From the NCBI RefSeq assembly GCF_900078365.1, contig NZ_LT598653.1:248001-312000 (forward strand): a DNA stretch of 64,000 nt. Direction: 5' to 3'. Positions 27,813 to 35,384 of the stretch are shown here, in pieces (position 1 is the stretch's first letter; each line of letters begins with the position of its first letter). Made by a program: the position numbers and the translations under genes. This stretch comes from an uncultured Sphingopyxis sp. Its GTDB lineage: Bacteria > Pseudomonadota > Alphaproteobacteria > Sphingomonadales > Sphingomonadaceae. The notes under the pieces are model-generated. The model ran no database searches. It was not told the origin of the DNA and saw nothing but the letters and a program-made list of their open reading frames with translations.

Positions 27813-28671
27813 CCGCCTTGGGCGCCGCCGGCGTCGCGCCGGCGATATCCGCGTCCATATCCTTGTTCTCGGGAAAGATCGGCCACAGCAATTGCTGTCC
27901 CAGCGTCGCGGGCGGCAGGTTTTCGACACCATAGCTTTGCGGGTAATGCCGCGTGATCTTCGCGGTGCCGAACAGCACATCCCAGAAGAAGAGCAGGTTT
28001 CCGAAATTGCCCTTGTAATTCACCGCCGGATCGTCGGCGTGGCGGCCGTGGTGCGCGTGATGCGTCGCGGGGGTGCTGATCGTGCGTTCGACGACCCACA
28101 TCAGCGGCGACAGCGCCTTGATCCGGTAGAGCGGAGCATCCCACGCGACATCGCTGTGCGCGCCGATGATCACCGCCATCTTGACCACCAGATAGCCGGC
28201 ATAGAACCAGCCGAGCCCGAGATAGACGAGCGCGCCCGCGAACCAGATGCTCGGCATCATCGCATAATAGATGATGTTGTTCCGATAGACGAGCCGCACG
28301 CTCATATAGCGCGCATTATGGTGCGCGCGGTGCAGATTGTAGAGCCAGGCGAAGCTGTGCGACGCGCGGTGCCACCAATATTGCATCATATCCTCGAAGA
28401 CGAGGAAGAGTGCGAGCGCGGCGATGAAGGGGATGCCCGCGAGCGCGCCTTCATAACCCGGGAAAAAGCGGTGGCCGAGCGTGCCGACCGCGAACAGGAT
28501 CAGCGGCTGGGTCGCGATCAGCAGCGTGAAGGTGCTGACGATTTCGATGATGCCGTCGTTGCGCGTCTGCTCGCCCTTCGCGAACAGCCGGGTGCGGGCG
28601 AGTTCGAGCAGGCAGAAGCCGAGGTAGATGCCCGCGACGAGCAAGCTCGATTGCGCCGTGGTCAGATACAT
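27799..28671 (-). CDS. Sterol desaturase/fatty acid hydroxylase family membrane protein
   Basis: The 290-residue protein has an N-terminal helix (about 8-25), helices near 45-70 and 80-105, and the three His motifs of di-iron hydroxylases: WWHRASH (about 99-105), HRAHH (about 114-118) and THHAHHG (about 201-207). It ends with an Ala/Pro/Thr-rich tail. It has the layout of small bacterial C-4/C-5 hydroxylases and is not a close copy of the protein at 22676. Substrate unknown; carotenoid or lipid hydroxylation would fit a pigmented sphingomonad. It is divergent from the Crp regulator (74 bases between starts) and converges on the PepSY gene. Confidence 0.88.
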   Translation of the reverse strand: MYLTTAQSSLLVAGIYLGFCLLELARTRLFAKGEQTRNDGIIEIVSTFTLLIATQPLILFAVGTLGHRFFPGYEGALAGIPFIAALALFLVFEDMMQYWWHRASHSFAWLYNLHRAHHNARYMSVRLVYRNNIIYYAMMPSIWFAGALVYLGLGWFYAGYLVVKMAVIIGAHSDVAWDAPLYRIKALSPLMWVVERTISTPATHHAHHGRHADDPAVNYKGNFGNLLFFWDVLFGTAKITRHYPQSYGVENLPPATLGQQLLWPIFPENKDMDADIAGATPAAPKAVTLA

Positions 28672-28745
28672 GTGCCGTCTCCCAAATCGAGCGGTCGATC
28701 GCCGCTTGCCTTTGCGGGCGTGATGCCACAGCGTCGCGAATCGAA

Positions 28746-29396
28746 ATGCAAAGAAGTTATCAATTCGCCATGGCCGAACGATCGCGGCTGTCGGCGCACG
28801 AGCTGGGTGAGCTCGCCGCGCAGAGGCGGCCGCAGTCCTTTGCCGACGGCCAGTTCGTCCAGCATCGGGGCGATCCCGGCGATGCCTTCTGGGCTGTCGT
28901 TGACGGGCATGTCGCGGTCGGGCGCTATGCCGAGGACGGCGGCTTCACTTTGTTCGCGGTGCTCGCGGCGGGCGATCTGTTCGGCGAACTCGCCTTTTTC
29001 ACCGGGGTGCCGCGACAGGTCGACGCCATCGCCAGCGGCGATGCGCGGCTCATCGCGATCGACCGGCCGCTGCTGCGCCGGATGATGGTCGCCGATGTCG
29101 GCTGGGCCGAACTGTTGCTGCGCAGCCTGTCGCGCCAGCTCGCGGGCGCGCTCGACCTGATCGACGCCGAACGGCGGCTGAGCACGGTCGACCGGCTGGC
29201 GCAGCTGCTCGGCGTGATGGCGCAGGACAGCGCGACCGGCGACATCGTCCGCGCGACACAGCAACAGCTCGCCGACCTGATGGGGGTGTCACGCGTCACC
29301 CTGGGCGCGGCGCTCGGCGAGCTGGCGCGGCGGGGCGTGGTCGAGCGCGGCTATCGTCACATTCGTCTCTGCGGGTCGCTTTCGCCGCATGGCTGA
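28746..29396 (+). CDS. Crp/Fnr family transcriptional regulator
   Basis: A cNMP-binding-domain regulator with a C-terminal helix-turn-helix. Residues about 28-125 form the beta-roll effector domain (GDPGDAFWAVVDGHVAVG; GDLFGELAFF is the phosphate-cassette-like stretch). Residues about 165-210 form the HTH, with recognition text VSRVTLGAALGELARRGVVERG. The four cysteines that hold the FNR iron-sulfur cluster are absent, so it is not an oxygen-sensing FNR. The ligand is unknown. It begins MQRSYQFAM, though MAERSR a few codons on is possible. It lies 18 bases before modA on the same strand and may be co-transcribed with modABC. Confidence 0.9.
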   Translation: MQRSYQFAMAERSRLSAHELGELAAQRRPQSFADGQFVQHRGDPGDAFWAVVDGHVAVGRYAEDGGFTLFAVLAAGDLFGELAFFTGVPRQVDAIASGDARLIAIDRPLLRRMMVADVGWAELLLRSLSRQLAGALDLIDAERRLSTVDRLAQLLGVMAQDSATGDIVRATQQQLADLMGVSRVTLGAALGELARRGVVERGYRHIRLCGSLSPHG

Positions 29397-29414
29397 GCGG
29401 GTTATAGCGACACC

Positions 29415-30182
29415 ATGATCGCGCTCCTCCGCAGCTTTGGCCTCCTCCTGACGCTCCTCCTGTTCGCTCCCCCTGCCATCGCACAGGAGCGCGGACCGGT
29501 GGTGCTCGCGGCGGCGAGCCTGCAGGAGTCGCTCACCGAAGCGGCGGATGCCTGGGCGGTGAAGGGGCACGCCAAACCCGTCCTCTCCTTCGCCGCCTCG
29601 TCGGCGCTTGCGCGGCAGGCGATCGCGGGCGCGCCCGCCGACCTCTTTCTGTCCGCCGACGAACCGTGGATGGATGCGGTGGCGAAGGCGGGTATGCTCC
29701 GCGCGGGCACGCGCGCGACCTTGCTCGGCAACCGCCTCGTGCTGATCGCGCCGAAGCGCAGCAAGGCCCGGCTGACCTTGGCGCGCGGCTTCCCGCTCGC
29801 AAGAGCGCTCGGCGCCGGCCGCCTCGCGCTCGCCGATCCCGATGCGGTGCCGGCGGGCAAATATGCGAAGGCGGCGCTGACCCATCTTGGTGTCTGGACC
29901 GGCGTTGCCGCAAAGGTCGCGCCCGCCGAGAATGTCCGCGCCGCGCTGGCGCTTGTCGAGCGCGGCGCCGCGCCGCTCGGCATCGTCTATGCGACCGACG
30001 CGCGCGCCTCGAAGGCGGTGCGCGTCGTCGGCACCTTTCCCACGTCGAGCCACCCGCCGATCCGCTACCCGGTCGCGCAGCTCAAGGCGTCGCGGCACCG
30101 GGACGCGGCGGCGTTCCGTGCCTTCCTCTTCTCGAAACAGGGCCGCGCGATCTTCGTCCGCCACGGCTTCTCGGCGCCCTGA
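29415..30182 (+). CDS. modA: Molybdate ABC transporter, periplasmic binding protein ModA
   Basis: ModA captures molybdate (or tungstate) in the periplasm for uptake by ModBC. The 255-residue protein has a signal peptide (about residues 1-23), then the ModA pattern: VVLAAASLQESLTEAA (about 29-44), FAASSALARQAIAGAPADLFLSAD and LALADPDAVPAGKYAKAAL. Residues that normally ligate the oxyanion sit in the AASL and FAASSAL loops. It precedes modB by 187 bases, a gap filled by a long palindromic repeat. That is unusual, since modA and modB are normally close. Confidence 0.93.
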   Translation: MIALLRSFGLLLTLLLFAPPAIAQERGPVVLAAASLQESLTEAADAWAVKGHAKPVLSFAASSALARQAIAGAPADLFLSADEPWMDAVAKAGMLRAGTRATLLGNRLVLIAPKRSKARLTLARGFPLARALGAGRLALADPDAVPAGKYAKAALTHLGVWTGVAAKVAPAENVRAALALVERGAAPLGIVYATDARASKAVRVVGTFPTSSHPPIRYPVAQLKASRHRDAAAFRAFLFSKQGRAIFVRHGFSAP

Positions 30183-30195
30183 TGCTGTGGAAGCC

Positions 30196-30356
30196 GCCCA
30201 GCCCTCTCCCCTTCAGGGGAGAGGATATGGAGGCTTGGCGCGGAGCGCCTAGCCGGAGTTGGAGAGGGGGCGGCTGCGATCCTTCCCCTCTCCAAGCTCC
30301 GCTAGCTCCTGCGGAGCAAGCTGCGCTATCCTCTCCCCTGAAGGGGAGAGGGCGGT
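30196..30356. repeat. Long palindromic repeat, type A copy 3
   Basis: Terminal arms CCCTCTCCCCTTCAGGGGAG and CTCTCCCCTGAAGGGGAGAG enclose TAGCTCCTGCGGAGCAAGC and further short inverted stretches. It separates modA from modB. Confidence 0.88.
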
Positions 30357-30369
30357 TGGGGCTGCGGTG

Positions 30370-31065
30370 ATGCTGTCGCCCGAGGAGTGGGGGATCGTCG
30401 CGCTGTCGCTGAAGGTCGGCGGCGTCGCGGTGCTCGCGACGCTTCCCGTCGCCTTCGGTCTTGCGTGGATTCTCGCGCGCTATCGCTTTCCGGGACGCGT
30501 GATCCTCGACGGGCTCGTCCATTTGCCGCTGGTGCTGCCGCCGGTCGTCACCGGCTGGTTGCTGCTCATCGCTTTCGGCCCGCTCGGTCCTGCCGGCCGC
30601 TGGCTCGAAAGCTGGTTCGGCGCGACGCTGATGTTCCGGTGGACCGGCGCCGCGCTCGCCGCGGCGATCATGGCGCTGCCGCTGATGGTGCGCGCGATGC
30701 GGCTATCGATCGAAGGGATCGACCGGCGGCTCGAGGGCGCGGCGCGCACATTGGGCGCCGGGCGCTGGCACGCCTTCCGCACGATCAGCCTGCCGCTCGC
30801 GCTCCCCGGCATCCTCGCCGCGCTCGTCCTCGGCTTCGCGCGCTCGATCGGCGAGTTCGGCGCGACGATCACCTTCGTCTCGAACATCCCGGGCGAGACG
30901 CGCACCTTGCCGCTCGCCATCTATTCGGCGCTGCAAGTGCCGGGCGGCGAGGCGATGGTGACGCGGCTCGCGCTGCTGTCGGTTGCCCTTTCGCTCGGCG
31001 CGCTCATTCTCTCCGAATGGCTCGTCCGCCGCACCCATGGCGAAAGGCAGCGCCGTGGCGATTGA
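30370..31065 (+). CDS. modB: Molybdate ABC transporter permease ModB
   Basis: ModB is the inner-membrane channel of the molybdate importer. The 231-residue protein has five to six hydrophobic segments and the EAA loop that contacts the ATPase (EGAARTLGAGRWHAFRTISLPLALPG, about residues 123-148). The sequence continues FARSIGEFGATITFVSNIPG, typical of ModB. I chose the ATG at 30370; the frame continues upstream through the repeat and is not believed. A GTG directly before it at 30367 is possible. modC overlaps its end by 11 bases. Confidence 0.93.
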   Translation: MLSPEEWGIVALSLKVGGVAVLATLPVAFGLAWILARYRFPGRVILDGLVHLPLVLPPVVTGWLLLIAFGPLGPAGRWLESWFGATLMFRWTGAALAAAIMALPLMVRAMRLSIEGIDRRLEGAARTLGAGRWHAFRTISLPLALPGILAALVLGFARSIGEFGATITFVSNIPGETRTLPLAIYSALQVPGGEAMVTRLALLSVALSLGALILSEWLVRRTHGERQRRGD

Positions 31066-31675
31066 TATCGACGTGTCGCGTCGGCTCGGCGATCGGATCA
31101 TCGCCGCGCGCTTTACGGCGGGGCCCGGCCTGACCGCGCTCTTCGGCCCGTCGGGTGCGGGCAAGACGAGCGTCCTCAACATGGTCGCGGGGCTGCTGAA
31201 GCCCGATCGCGGGCATATCCGCATCGGCGACCGCACCCTGTTCGACGGCGCGACCGACCTGCCGCCCGAGGCGCGCCGCGTCGGCTATGTCTTTCAGGAC
31301 GGCCGGCTCTTCCCGCACCGCCGCGTCCGCGCGAACCTCGTCTACGGTCTCGACCTCGCGCCGCCGGGAAACCGCTGGATGGGCCTCGACGAAGCCGCGC
31401 GCTTTCTCGGCATCGGGCATCTGCTGGGGCGCTGGCCGCAAAGCCTTTCGGGCGGCGAGGCGCAGCGCGTCGCGATCGGCCGCGCGCTGCTCGCGGGTCC
31501 CGAAATCCTGCTGATGGACGAGCCGCTTTCGTCGCTCGACGCGGCGCGGCGCGGCGACATCATGGTGGTGATCGAGCGGATTCGCGACGAGCTCGAACTG
31601 CCGATCCTCTATGTCAGCCACGATCGCGCCGAAGTCGATCGGCTGGCGACGCAGGTCGTCGAGATCGGAGAATAA
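31055..31675 (+). CDS. modC: Molybdate ABC transporter ATPase ModC, short form
   Basis: ModC hydrolyses ATP to drive molybdate import. The 206-residue protein has Walker A GPSGAGKTS (about 28-36), the signature LSGGEAQRV (about 129-137), Walker B LLMDEPLSSLD (about 149-159) and the switch His in YVSHDRAE. The usual C-terminal TOBE/Mop domain that binds molybdate and regulates transport is absent; the family is normally about 350 residues. I chose the GTG at 31055, with AAAGG just before it. An ATG six codons earlier at 31037 has no such site. The end of modB overlaps. Confidence 0.9.
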   Translation: MAIDIDVSRRLGDRIIAARFTAGPGLTALFGPSGAGKTSVLNMVAGLLKPDRGHIRIGDRTLFDGATDLPPEARRVGYVFQDGRLFPHRRVRANLVYGLDLAPPGNRWMGLDEAARFLGIGHLLGRWPQSLSGGEAQRVAIGRALLAGPEILLMDEPLSSLDAARRGDIMVVIERIRDELELPILYVSHDRAEVDRLATQVVEIGE

Positions 31676-31676
31676 A

Positions 31677-31690
31677 GTTTCACTTGAAAC
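31677..31690. promoter_or_regulatory. Inverted repeat before phhA
   Basis: GTTTCA-CT-TGAAAC, six-base arms with a two-base centre, lies 25 bases before the phhA ATG. It is a plausible operator but no regulator can be assigned. Confidence 0.4.
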
Positions 31691-31714
31691 CATTTTGATG
31701 ATAGAAGTTGTCAT

Positions 31715-32587
31715 ATGGAAAGCCAGTTTACCCACGTCCACGACAGTCCGCCGCCGGGCGCCGCGGCCGACTGGACGATTTCGCAAAATTGGGACGCCTT
31801 CACCGCCGACGAACATGCGATGTGGGATCGCCTCTTCGCACGCCAGTCGGAGATGCTGCCCGGCCGTGCGTCCGAAGCCTTTCTGCGCGGTATCGACGTG
31901 CTCCGCCTCGAAAAGCCTGGCATTCCCGATTATCGCGAGCTCAACGCGCGGCTGATGGACGCGACGGGGTGGCAGGTCGTTGCGGTGCCGGGGCTCGTTC
32001 CCGACGACGTGTTCTTCGACCATCTCGCGAACCGGCGCTTTCCCGCGGGCAATTTCATCCGCACGCCCGAGCAGCTCGACTATCTTGAGGAACCCGATGT
32101 CTTTCACGACGTCTTCGGCCATGTCCCGATGCTCGCCGACCCGGTCTTCGCCGACTATATGGTCGCCTATGGCGAGGGCGGGCTGCGCAGCCTGAAATTC
32201 GACGCGTTGAAGCAGCTCGCGCGGCTTTACTGGTATACGGTCGAATTCGGCCTGATCCGCGAGGCGGAGGGCCTGCGCATCTATGGCGCGGGCATCGTTT
32301 CCTCCTTCGCCGAAAGCGTCTTCGCGCTCGATTCGGACAGTCCCAACCGCATCGGCTTCGACCTCGCGCGCGTGATGCGCACCGATTACCGGATCGACGA
32401 TTTCCAGCAGAATTATTTCGTCATCGACAGCCTCGACCAGCTGTTGAGCACGACGGTGAACACCGATTTCGCGCCGCTCTATGCCGCGAACGCCGCGCTG
32501 CCGCCGATTCCGATCGCCGACATATTGCCTGGCGACGCGGTGATCACCCGCGGCACGCAGGACTATGCGCTCGCGAAGAGCGGCTGA
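31715..32587 (+). CDS. phhA: Phenylalanine 4-monooxygenase
   Basis: It converts phenylalanine to tyrosine using a pterin cofactor and Fe(II). The 290-residue protein shows the iron ligands His131 and His136 in FHDVFGHVPML and Glu177 in YWYTVEFGL, with the surrounding text fully conserved for the bacterial monomeric enzyme. The start ATG at 31715 gives an N-terminus typical of the family. The modC stop lies only 39 bases upstream, but a palindrome occupies the gap, so separate regulation is likely. No pterin dehydratase gene is adjacent. Confidence 0.96.
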   Translation: MESQFTHVHDSPPPGAAADWTISQNWDAFTADEHAMWDRLFARQSEMLPGRASEAFLRGIDVLRLEKPGIPDYRELNARLMDATGWQVVAVPGLVPDDVFFDHLANRRFPAGNFIRTPEQLDYLEEPDVFHDVFGHVPMLADPVFADYMVAYGEGGLRSLKFDALKQLARLYWYTVEFGLIREAEGLRIYGAGIVSSFAESVFALDSDSPNRIGFDLARVMRTDYRIDDFQQNYFVIDSLDQLLSTTVNTDFAPLYAANAALPPIPIADILPGDAVITRGTQDYALAKSG

Positions 32588-32590
32588 CGC

Positions 32591-33403
32591 TCAATCTTCG
32601 CCCCGGCGAACGGCCCCCACCAACCGGTTCCGATGTTGATAGGCTTCTCGGTCGGGCGGCAGGCTGTATATGCCGCGTAGCAGCGCCATGTCCTTGCCCG
32701 ACAGATCGCGATGTTCCGGTTCCTCGCCGAACAGCCCCATGATCGAGTCCCTGGGCGGCGGCGGATCGCCGTTAAGTTCGGCGAGCGCGACCATCGCCGT
32801 ATAGGACGCGACCGAATCGAGCAACGTACCGTCCGCCTGCTCGGCATCGACGATCACCGTCGCCGAGCGCAACGCGCGCACCACCTGCGTGCTGACGATG
32901 CTGCTGTTATATTGCTTGAGCACGCCGCTGTTGGTCGGCATGCCGTCGCGGCTTTCCTCGCGTGTGCCGTACCACCAGCGGATCGGCCCGCCGCCTTGCA
33001 CCAGCCGTTCGCGTTCGGTCGGCGACAGGGCGGCGACCTGTCGCGGCGATTTATCGAAGATCGCACGGGTCAGGCCGTCGCCGTCGTCGGTGAAGATCAC
33101 CGCAATATTCGGCGTGCAGGGCTTTGGCGCGATGGGCGCTCCCGCTGCTTCCGCGACGTCGCGGATCCGGTCGTCAACGATTCCCGCGACCTTGGCATCG
33201 ACGCCGATCGTGCGGGGACAGACGGGTGCGATCCAGCGCGCGACGGGGTTCAGCGTGGCGACGCCCGTGCGGCGGACGAATTCGGCGGCACGTTTTCGCT
33301 CTTCACGCTTGGCGTCGGGGGTGCCGGTCACGATGATCGAATTGGGGTCCTCGCCGGCGGCGGGTGCGGCGGCGAGCAGCGCGAGGGCGGTAAACAAGCT
33401 CAT
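32591..33403 (-). CDS. Secreted protein of unknown function
   Basis: I do not recognise a family. The 270-residue protein begins MSLFTALALLAAAPAAG, a Sec signal peptide. The mature part includes SIIVTGTPDAKREERKRAAEFVRR, a motif pattern VARWIAPVCPRTIGVD (about 56-71), FTDDGDGLTRAIF and a Ser/Thr-rich region. Two well-spaced cysteines (about 64 and 95) could pair. The text resembles a group of sphingomonad exported proteins starting with IVVTG-like stretches. The signal peptide fixes the start at 33403; a longer frame adds 18 residues without resemblance. It converges on phhA with three bases between the stops. Confidence 0.7.
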   Translation of the reverse strand: MSLFTALALLAAAPAAGEDPNSIIVTGTPDAKREERKRAAEFVRRTGVATLNPVARWIAPVCPRTIGVDAKVAGIVDDRIRDVAEAAGAPIAPKPCTPNIAVIFTDDGDGLTRAIFDKSPRQVAALSPTERERLVQGGGPIRWWYGTREESRDGMPTNSGVLKQYNSSIVSTQVVRALRSATVIVDAEQADGTLLDSVASYTAMVALAELNGDPPPPRDSIMGLFGEEPEHRDLSGKDMALLRGIYSLPPDREAYQHRNRLVGAVRRGED

Positions 33404-33465
33404 GGCCGATTCTCCCGATGACGTGCCAAAAGCTAGCAAATCACCGGTAAAACTCAACTATTTGG

Positions 33466-34437
33466 CTACCAGCTCCCGAAACTGGCATCGGACGGGCTGG
33501 CCCGGTGCAGCGCGCGTTCCCTGCGCCGCCAGCCGTAACGGCGGCGCTTGACGAGCAGTAGGCACGGCCATTCGGCGCTGCCGCCGCGCGCGGCGAGGCG
33601 AAAGCCCTGCGCGCGATAGGCCGCGAGCACCGGCTCCATCTGCCGCGCGATCAGCCCCGCGAGGATCGCATGGCCGCCCGGCGCGGTCGCGGCGGCGATG
33701 TCGGGGGCGAGGGTGATCAGCGGGCCGGCGAGGATATTGGCGACGACGAGATCATAGGGCGCGCGGTGGCGGATCGCGGGATGGTCGGTCCCCGGAGCGA
33801 CCGCGAGCGCGAGCCGTCCGCCGCCACGACCCAAGGGCACGCCGTTGATCCCCGCATTGTCGCGCGTGACATGGATGCTTGCGGGGTCGATGTCCGACGC
33901 GATGACCTTCGCGCGCGGCCACAATGCTATCGCGGCGAAAGCCAGCAGCCCCGTACCGGTGCCGATGTCGGCGATGTTGCGCGGGCTCGCGCCTTGCCGC
34001 GCCAGCCGGTCGAGCATGGCGAGGCAGCCCGCTGTCGTGTCGTGCCCGCCGGTGCCGAACGCCTGGCTCGCGTCGATCAGGAAGGGCGTCGTGCCGGGCG
34101 GGATGCGATCGGCGTAGCTGCTCGTATGGACGAAAAAGCGCCCCGCCTGCACGGGTTCGAGCCCCTGCTGCGACAGCGTGACCCAATCTTCTTCGGGCAG
34201 CTCCGCAACGATCGGCTCGGTGCCCTTCGCGCTCGGGACGAGCGACTGAAGCAGCGTCAGCAGCGCCGCGCCGGGTCTGTCGTCCATATAGGCGTCGAGC
34301 TGCCACAGCCCCGCATCCTCGTCGATCTCGCGCGTCACGACGACGGGCGCTTCCGGCATCGCGTCGAGCTCGGGAATTTCGCCCGACAGCGCCTCGGCCT
34401 CGTCGCGCGTGCAGGGGAGGGAGACGATCCAGCTCAT
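33466..34437 (-). CDS. prmA: Ribosomal protein L11 methyltransferase PrmA
   Basis: PrmA trimethylates ribosomal protein L11 using S-adenosylmethionine. The 323-residue protein has an N-terminal substrate domain (about 1-100) and a class I methyltransferase domain with DASQAFGTGGHDTT (about 124-137), the SAM motif IADIGTGTGLLAFAA (about 155-169), and DLVVANILAGPL (about 229-240; the NIL replaces the NPPY-type motif). The last 25 residues are Arg/Ser-rich. The next gene upstream on this strand (SDR) is separated by a repeat. Recognition is firm; the match to L11 is by family. Confidence 0.93.
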   Translation of the reverse strand: MSWIVSLPCTRDEAEALSGEIPELDAMPEAPVVVTREIDEDAGLWQLDAYMDDRPGAALLTLLQSLVPSAKGTEPIVAELPEEDWVTLSQQGLEPVQAGRFFVHTSSYADRIPPGTTPFLIDASQAFGTGGHDTTAGCLAMLDRLARQGASPRNIADIGTGTGLLAFAAIALWPRAKVIASDIDPASIHVTRDNAGINGVPLGRGGGRLALAVAPGTDHPAIRHRAPYDLVVANILAGPLITLAPDIAAATAPGGHAILAGLIARQMEPVLAAYRAQGFRLAARGGSAEWPCLLLVKRRRYGWRRRERALHRASPSDASFGSW

Positions 34438-34448
34438 CCCGTTTTTCC

Positions 34449-34522
34449 CGTCATCCCCGCGGAGGCGAGGATCCAGCTCTTCCAGCGCCAGAAGCTGGAT
34501 CCCCGCCTCCGCGGGGATGACG
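34449..34522. repeat. REPIN-like repeat, type G (single copy seen)
   Basis: CGTCATCCCCGCGGAGGCGA and the inverted CCTCCGCGGGGATGACG bound 74 bases; AGCTTCTGGCG-type text lies inside. It shares the outer ends of the other REPIN variants. Confidence 0.83.
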
Positions 34523-34533
34523 AAATAGAAAGG

Positions 34534-35226
34534 TCAGCGCACATAGCTCGCGCCATTCACGTCGAGCACCGCGCCGGTCATCGACGCGGGCGCGTCGAGC
34601 GCACACCAGCGTGCCATCTCGCCCACTTCGTCGGGCATCGCGACGCGCCCCAGCGGAATGTCGGCGAGCAATTTGTCGCCGCCGCGGCTTCCGAGATAAT
34701 CTTCGGCCATGCCCGTCATCGTGAAGCCCGGGCAGATCGCAAAGGCGAGGATGCCGTCCTTCGCATAGGCGCGCGCGATCGTCTTGGTCATCGCGACCAT
34801 GCCCGATTTCGACGCCGCATAATGCCAGTGCGCGGGGCTGTCGCCGCGATAGGCGGCGCGGCTCGCGATATTGACGATGCGGCCAGGAGCGCCGCGTTCG
34901 TGCCAGTGCAGCACCGCATGGCGGCACAATTGCGCGCTCGCGGTCAGATTGACCTGCATCGTGCGGTTCCAGTTCGCGAGCCAGTCGGCGTTGGCGTCGC
35001 TCAGCGGGTTCGCCTCGAACACGCCCGCGTTATTCACCAGCACGTCGATGCGGCCGTCGAGCTTGTCGACGCTCGCCTGCCACAGCCGGTCGGGCGCCCT
35101 GGGATCGGACAGGTCGCCATCGGCGCTCGACAGCGCGACGACCTGCGTCGCGTCGGTGGTGAGGGCGTCGGCGATCGCGGCGCCGATGCCGCGGCTCGCG
35201 CCGGTGATCAGGATGTTCGTTGTCAT
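34534..35226 (-). CDS. Short-chain dehydrogenase/reductase (SDR) family oxidoreductase
   Basis: An NAD(P)-dependent oxidoreductase of the classical SDR fold. The 230-residue protein has GASRGIG (residues 9-15) for the dinucleotide, VLVNNAGVF (about 63-71), the catalytic Ser in VNIAS and Tyr-x3-Lys in HYAASKSG. It ends with GAVLDVNGASYVR, typical of FabG-like enzymes. No acidic discriminator for NAD after strand 2 was evident. The substrate is unknown. It faces prmA across a repeat on the same strand. Confidence 0.9.
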   Translation of the reverse strand: MTTNILITGASRGIGAAIADALTTDATQVVALSSADGDLSDPRAPDRLWQASVDKLDGRIDVLVNNAGVFEANPLSDANADWLANWNRTMQVNLTASAQLCRHAVLHWHERGAPGRIVNIASRAAYRGDSPAHWHYAASKSGMVAMTKTIARAYAKDGILAFAICPGFTMTGMAEDYLGSRGGDKLLADIPLGRVAMPDEVGEMARWCALDAPASMTGAVLDVNGASYVR

Positions 35227-35292
35227 GCTCCCGCCTTAGGCAGCGGGGCAGAACTTGCCAAGCGGGCGCAGTTGTAGTGCCTTCCCACTATT

Positions 35293-35369
35293 CGTCATCC
35301 CGGCGAAGGCCGGGATCTCACCCTCCGACCTGATGCACCGGCGAGATCCCGGCCTTCGCCGGGATGACG
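35293..35369. repeat. REPIN-like repeat, type E copy 3
   Basis: CGTCATCCCGGCGAAGGCCG and the inverted GGCCTTCGCCGGGATGACG bound it. It lies between the SDR gene and the chemoreceptor gene. Confidence 0.9.
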
Positions 35370-35384
35370 ATGAAAAAAGTGAAT

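Noticed and set aside
30259..30369. Upstream extension of the modB frame
   Set aside because: It translates the type A repeat and gives Ser/Arg/Pro-rich text not seen in ModB proteins.
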